A stretch of DNA of 64,000 bases, from positions 806,001-870,000 of the forward strand of contig CAWGKW010000002.1 of the NCBI GenBank assembly GCA_963823275.1. Reading direction: 5' to 3'. Position 1 is the first letter of the stretch, and each line of letters starts with the position of its first letter. Made by a program: the position numbers and the translations under genes. Origin of the DNA: RHKX01 sp963823275 (GTDB lineage Bacteria; Actinomycetota; Thermoleophilia; Solirubrobacterales; 70-9). The notes under the pieces are model-generated. The model was not told where the DNA came from. It was given only the letters and a program-made list of their open reading frames with translations, and did not search any database. Positions 61,297 through 64,000 of the stretch are shown one piece after another.

Positions 61297-61502
61297 GCGA
61301 AGGTCGGGTTGATCGGGTCGCGCTCGCAGCCGGCATCGCCTTGGCGCTGCTCGGATGCCTGCTCTGTCTCGATCAGCTCGACCTGATCTCGCCCAGCCCT
61401 GGACTGACGGCGGCGGCGATCTGCGCGGCCGCCGGTTTCATCCTCGTCATCGCCGGTCTCGAGCCGGACGATGAAGAGGGCGGGGGAGGGGGGCATGGCT
61501 GA
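61293..61502 (+). CDS. Small two-helix membrane protein in the kinase operon
   Basis: The 69-residue product has two hydrophobic helices (VALAAGIALALLGCLLCL and LTAAAICAAAGFILVIAGL) and an acidic Gly-rich tail. Its ATG overlaps the previous stop by four bases, and its end overlaps the kinase start by 8 bases. I do not recognise it; position suggests an accessory part of the stress-sensing module, like the small helices found beside PspC/LiaF genes. Confidence 0.65.
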   Translation: MSEGRVDRVALAAGIALALLGCLLCLDQLDLISPSPGLTAAAICAAAGFILVIAGLEPDDEEGGGGGHG

Positions 61503-62787
61503 AGGATCGTTCCCGGCGCCCGTCGAGCGCTCGGCCGGCCACCGCCTTCAGCGTGATCCCGATCGCGGGATCGTCGGCGGGGTCATCGCGGGGCTGTCCT
61601 CGCGGTTCGGCTGGGACGTCTGGCTGCTCAGGGTCCTGCTGGTCGTCGCGGTGGTGGTGACGGGTGGGGTTCTCCTCGCCGTCTACGCCTTCGCCTGGGT
61701 TGCGATGCCGGCCCGCTCCGGCTCCGGTCGGAGCAGGTCGTTCGGCATCCCCGGTGGCCGTCGAGGCTGGCAGCTCGGTCTCGGGGTCGGCTTGCTCACG
61801 CTATCGGGCCTCCTCGCCTTCCGAGAGCTTGGGATCTGGTGGAGCGACGCGCTCGTTTGGCCGCTCGTCTTGGCCGTCGCGGGGGCGACGCTGCTCTGGG
61901 CGCAGACCCGCAGGACGCCGCGGATCGATCGGGTCGATGTCGGAGGCCGGCCCCGCGTTGCTCGACGTCCCGACCCGCAGGAGCCGGCAGCCGGTCCCGA
62001 CGAGGGTCGCTTCCTCGATCTCTACCGGGGCGGTTTCGGGATTGCGCTGGTGATCGGGGCGGCGCTGCTGTTCCTCTCCCAGAACGACGCGCTCGGTGCA
62101 GCTCGCGACGCCGCGTTCACGGCGATCGTCGCCATCTTCGCCCTCGCATTGATCCTCGCCCCGTTCATCTGGCGCCTCGGCCGCAACCTGGCGACGGAGC
62201 GGTCGGAGCGGATCCGCTCTCAGGAGCGGGCCGAGATGGCGGCTCACCTGCACGATTCCGTTCTGCAGACGCTGACTCTGATGCAGAAGCGCGCCGAGGA
62301 CCCGCGTGAGGTCTCGGCGCTGGCCCGGCGGCAGGAGCGGGAGCTCAGGGGTTGGCTGGCCGGCGAGGGAGGGACCGGTCCCAGGGGTGGCCTCACCGGC
62401 TTTGCGGCGGCGTTGCGATCCGCGGCCGAGGAGGTCGAGGACGCCTATCTCGTCAAGATCGAGGTCGTCACCGTCGGTGACCGCGATCTCGATCAGAGCG
62501 CTTCGGCGGTGGTCGGCGCCGCCCGGGAGGCACTCACCAACGCCGCGAAGTTCGCGGCCGACGGCGGCCCGATATCGGTATACGCGGAGGTGAGCGAGGG
62601 GGCGATCGAGACCTACGTCCGTGACCGTGGGCCCGGGTTCGACCCCGCCGAGGCGCCGGCCGACCGACGCGGGGTTCGCGAGTCGATCGTCGGCCGTATG
62701 CAGCGCCACGGCGGGAATGCGACGATCGCCCGCGTGCCGGGGGCCGGAACCGAGGTTGCGCTGCGGATCGAAGGGGGCGGCCAGTGA
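61495..62787 (+). CDS. Sensor histidine kinase with N-terminal PspC domain (LiaS-like)
   Basis: The 430-residue protein starts with its own PspC domain (RDPDRGIVGGVIAGLSSRFG, then LLRVLLVVAVVVTGGVLLAVY), several membrane helices, and a cytoplasmic HisKA_3/HATPase_c pair: phosphoacceptor in MAAHLHDSVLQTL (~residue 252), N box VVGAAREALTNAAKFA and a G-box region DRGPGFDP, GRMQRHGGNATIARVPGAGTEV. It senses envelope stress and phosphorylates the response regulator next to it. I chose ATG 61495; ATG 61471 is in frame and would overlap more. End overlaps the regulator start by four bases. Confidence 0.92.
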   Translation: MAEGSFPAPVERSAGHRLQRDPDRGIVGGVIAGLSSRFGWDVWLLRVLLVVAVVVTGGVLLAVYAFAWVAMPARSGSGRSRSFGIPGGRRGWQLGLGVGLLTLSGLLAFRELGIWWSDALVWPLVLAVAGATLLWAQTRRTPRIDRVDVGGRPRVARRPDPQEPAAGPDEGRFLDLYRGGFGIALVIGAALLFLSQNDALGAARDAAFTAIVAIFALALILAPFIWRLGRNLATERSERIRSQERAEMAAHLHDSVLQTLTLMQKRAEDPREVSALARRQERELRGWLAGEGGTGPRGGLTGFAAALRSAAEEVEDAYLVKIEVVTVGDRDLDQSASAVVGAAREALTNAAKFAADGGPISVYAEVSEGAIETYVRDRGPGFDPAEAPADRRGVRESIVGRMQRHGGNATIARVPGAGTEVALRIEGGGQ

Positions 62788-63431
62788 GCCCGCTGCCGAC
62801 GATCGTGATCGTCGATGACCACGAGCTCTTCCGCAGCGGGGTCCGTTCGGAGGTCGAGGGCCACGTTGACGTGCTCGCCGAGGCCGGCTCCGTCGAGGAG
62901 GCGGTCCGGGTGATCCTCGAGACGCGCCCCGATGTCGTGTTGCTCGACGTTCACATGCCCGGCGGGGGAGGGGTGGAGGTGATTCGTGGAGTCGCCGCCG
63001 TCAACGGCACCCAGCGCTTCCTCGCCCTCTCGGTCTCCGACGCGGCAGAGGACGTGATCGCGGTCGTCCGGGCGGGGGCCCGGGGCTACGTGACCAAATC
63101 GATTTCGGGCGAGGATCTCGCCGCTGCGATCAGAAGGGTCGGCGACGGCGATGCGGTCTTCTCCCCGCGCCTCGCCGGGTTCGTCCTTGATGCGTTTGCG
63201 GGGTCGGTCCCGGAGGCGGAGGTGGATCCCGAGCTCGACCAGCTGACGATGCGCGAGCGCGAGGTTCTGAGGCTGATCGCACGCGGCTACATGTACAAAG
63301 AGGTCGCCCTGCAGCTCGACATCTCGCCGCGGACCGTCGAGGCGCACGTCAGTGCGGTGCTGCGCAAGCTCCAGCTCTCCAACCGTCACGAGCTCAGTCG
63401 CTGGGCCGTGGAGCGTCGTCTGATCGACTGA
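62784..63431 (+). CDS. NarL/LuxR-family response regulator (LiaR-like)
   Basis: The 215-residue protein has a receiver domain (VIVDDHELFRSGV, phosphoacceptor Asp in VVLLDVHMPGGGG at ~residue 55, KSIS lysine region) and a C-terminal LuxR-type helix-turn-helix (LTMREREVLRLIARGYMYKE and ISPRTVEAHVSAVLRKL). It is the partner of the preceding kinase. The GTG start at 62784 overlaps the kinase stop. Targets are unknown; autoregulation of the operon from 60188 is plausible. Confidence 0.95.
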   Translation: MSPLPTIVIVDDHELFRSGVRSEVEGHVDVLAEAGSVEEAVRVILETRPDVVLLDVHMPGGGGVEVIRGVAAVNGTQRFLALSVSDAAEDVIAVVRAGARGYVTKSISGEDLAAAIRRVGDGDAVFSPRLAGFVLDAFAGSVPEAEVDPELDQLTMREREVLRLIARGYMYKEVALQLDISPRTVEAHVSAVLRKLQLSNRHELSRWAVERRLID

Positions 63432-63450
63432 CCGCAGCCCCCCGGAACGA

Positions 63451-63482
63451 CGAAGGGCGCCCCACCACCGAGGCGCCCTTCG
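63451..63482. terminator. Strong bidirectional terminator
   Basis: CGAAGGGCGCC (63451-63461) and GGCGCCCTTCG (63472-63482) form a perfect 11-bp stem with a 10-base loop between the stops of two converging genes. It is the clearest terminator in the window. Confidence 0.85.
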
Positions 63483-63511
63483 CGTTGTCGTCATCCGTTC
63501 GTCGGTCGTCG

Positions 63512-64000
63512 TTACTTGGCCAGCTCGATCTCCTCGAAGACGGCATCGCCGTTCTTCAGGCTGAGCTCGGCCTCGTGCACCGCGACGCCCTCGGCGAGGT
63601 CATCGACGGAGCAGGTTCCGCCGTCATTGCCGTCCTCGTCGTCGGATGAGTCCTCGTCGTCGGCGTCCTCGCCGTCGTCGTCGGCGTCCTCGCCGTCGTC
63701 GTCGTCACCCTGATCGCGGCGAGCCTCGCCGTGCGAACCGGGTCCCGAGTTGTCGCTCGGGCCGGAGTTCTCCCCGTCCTGATCACACTCGTCGCCGCAC
63801 TTCACCTCGGTGTTCTCGTCGACGATCCCGGTGATCGATCCGCCGTTGAGCAGGTTGATCGTCAGGGTCGTCCCGTCGAACGAGGCGATGACGCCGGCGT
63901 TCTCGTCACCGTCCTCGATGCCGTCATCGTCGGTGTCGTCGTCACGTGGATCGCTGCCCGACCTGAACTCGCCGCGGTTGTTCAGCTGATCGCGATCCTG
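63512..64000 (-). CDS. Acidic Asp/Gly-rich protein, C-terminal part (partial at window end)
   Basis: The minus-strand frame is open from the window edge to TAA at 63514-63512, so at least 162 residues of the C-terminus are present. It contains a DxDxDG-like calcium-binding segment (DDDTDDDGIEDGDENAG), a small beta unit (SFDGTTLTINLLNGGSITGI then VDENTEVKC), a long run of Asp/Glu/Gly and a closing AEGVAVHEAELSLKNGDAVF-type strand ending EEIELAK. The GSITGxVDxxTEVxC and HEAEL pattern recalls DUF5666-like secreted proteins. Likely exported and Ca2+-binding; true start lies beyond the window. Confidence 0.7.
   Translation of the reverse strand, partial: QDRDQLNNRGEFRSGSDPRDDDTDDDGIEDGDENAGVIASFDGTTLTINLLNGGSITGIVDENTEVKCGDECDQDGENSGPSDNSGPGSHGEARRDQGDDDDGEDADDDGEDADDEDSSDDEDGNDGGTCSVDDLAEGVAVHEAELSLKNGDAVFEEIELAK

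Overview
This is a GC-rich (about two-thirds G+C by eye), densely coded bacterial chromosome segment. The rne/rng-rplU-rpmA-obg-proB-proA-nadD-rsfS order, the actinobacterial RNase G/E tail, frequent GTG/TTG starts and Solirubrobacter-like protein sequences suggest a deep-branching actinomycete, probably class Thermoleophilia (inference). Nearly everything is core housekeeping; I see no prophage, insertion sequence, CRISPR array or rRNA.

Layout: 1-7 kb, RNase G/E tail, L21, L27, Obg, ProB, ProA, NadD, RsfS. 7-18 kb, coiled-coil protein, Bax-inhibitor-like protein, tRNA-Ala(GGC) with an abutting Phd-like antitoxin, LeuRS, cupin, ComEA/ComEC, HolA, S20, MurJ. 18-26 kb, LepA, lipid-type membrane enzymes, class III alcohol dehydrogenase plus MBL hydrolase, HadA/HadB-like hydratases. 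26-34 kb, HrcA-DnaJ-PrmA, MurI, YqeY, PhoH-YbeY-GNAT-Era. 34-41 kb, secreted hydrolase and a permease/glutamine-synthetase-like/GATase/ALDH/SDR catabolic operon. 41-50 kb, HisIE and the trp genes E-G-D-C-(protease)-F-B-A. 50-60 kb, phosphofructokinase, DCC protein, substrate-binding protein, epimerase, malic enzyme, SDR, metallopeptidase, DNA polymerase I. 60-64 kb, a LiaF/LiaS/LiaR-like envelope-stress module and an acidic partial protein.

Three window-wide signals stand out. (1) A dispersed structured repeat family: a 9-bp stem around a strongly conserved loop, with compensatory arm changes between copies, starting within a few bases of the stop codons of obg, proB, the alcohol dehydrogenase, pfkA and an SDR gene, plus a second module present as near-identical inverted copies 47 kb apart. 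This is the best candidate for something undescribed. (2) About twenty single-base frameshifts in conserved genes, mostly +1 and confined to about 5.7-18 kb and 45-52.5 kb, with 27 kb of clean genes between; this looks like insertion-type sequence error rather than gene decay. (3) A TAGNNT/TATNNT hexamer 6-10 nt before many start codons, as expected for leaderless transcripts.
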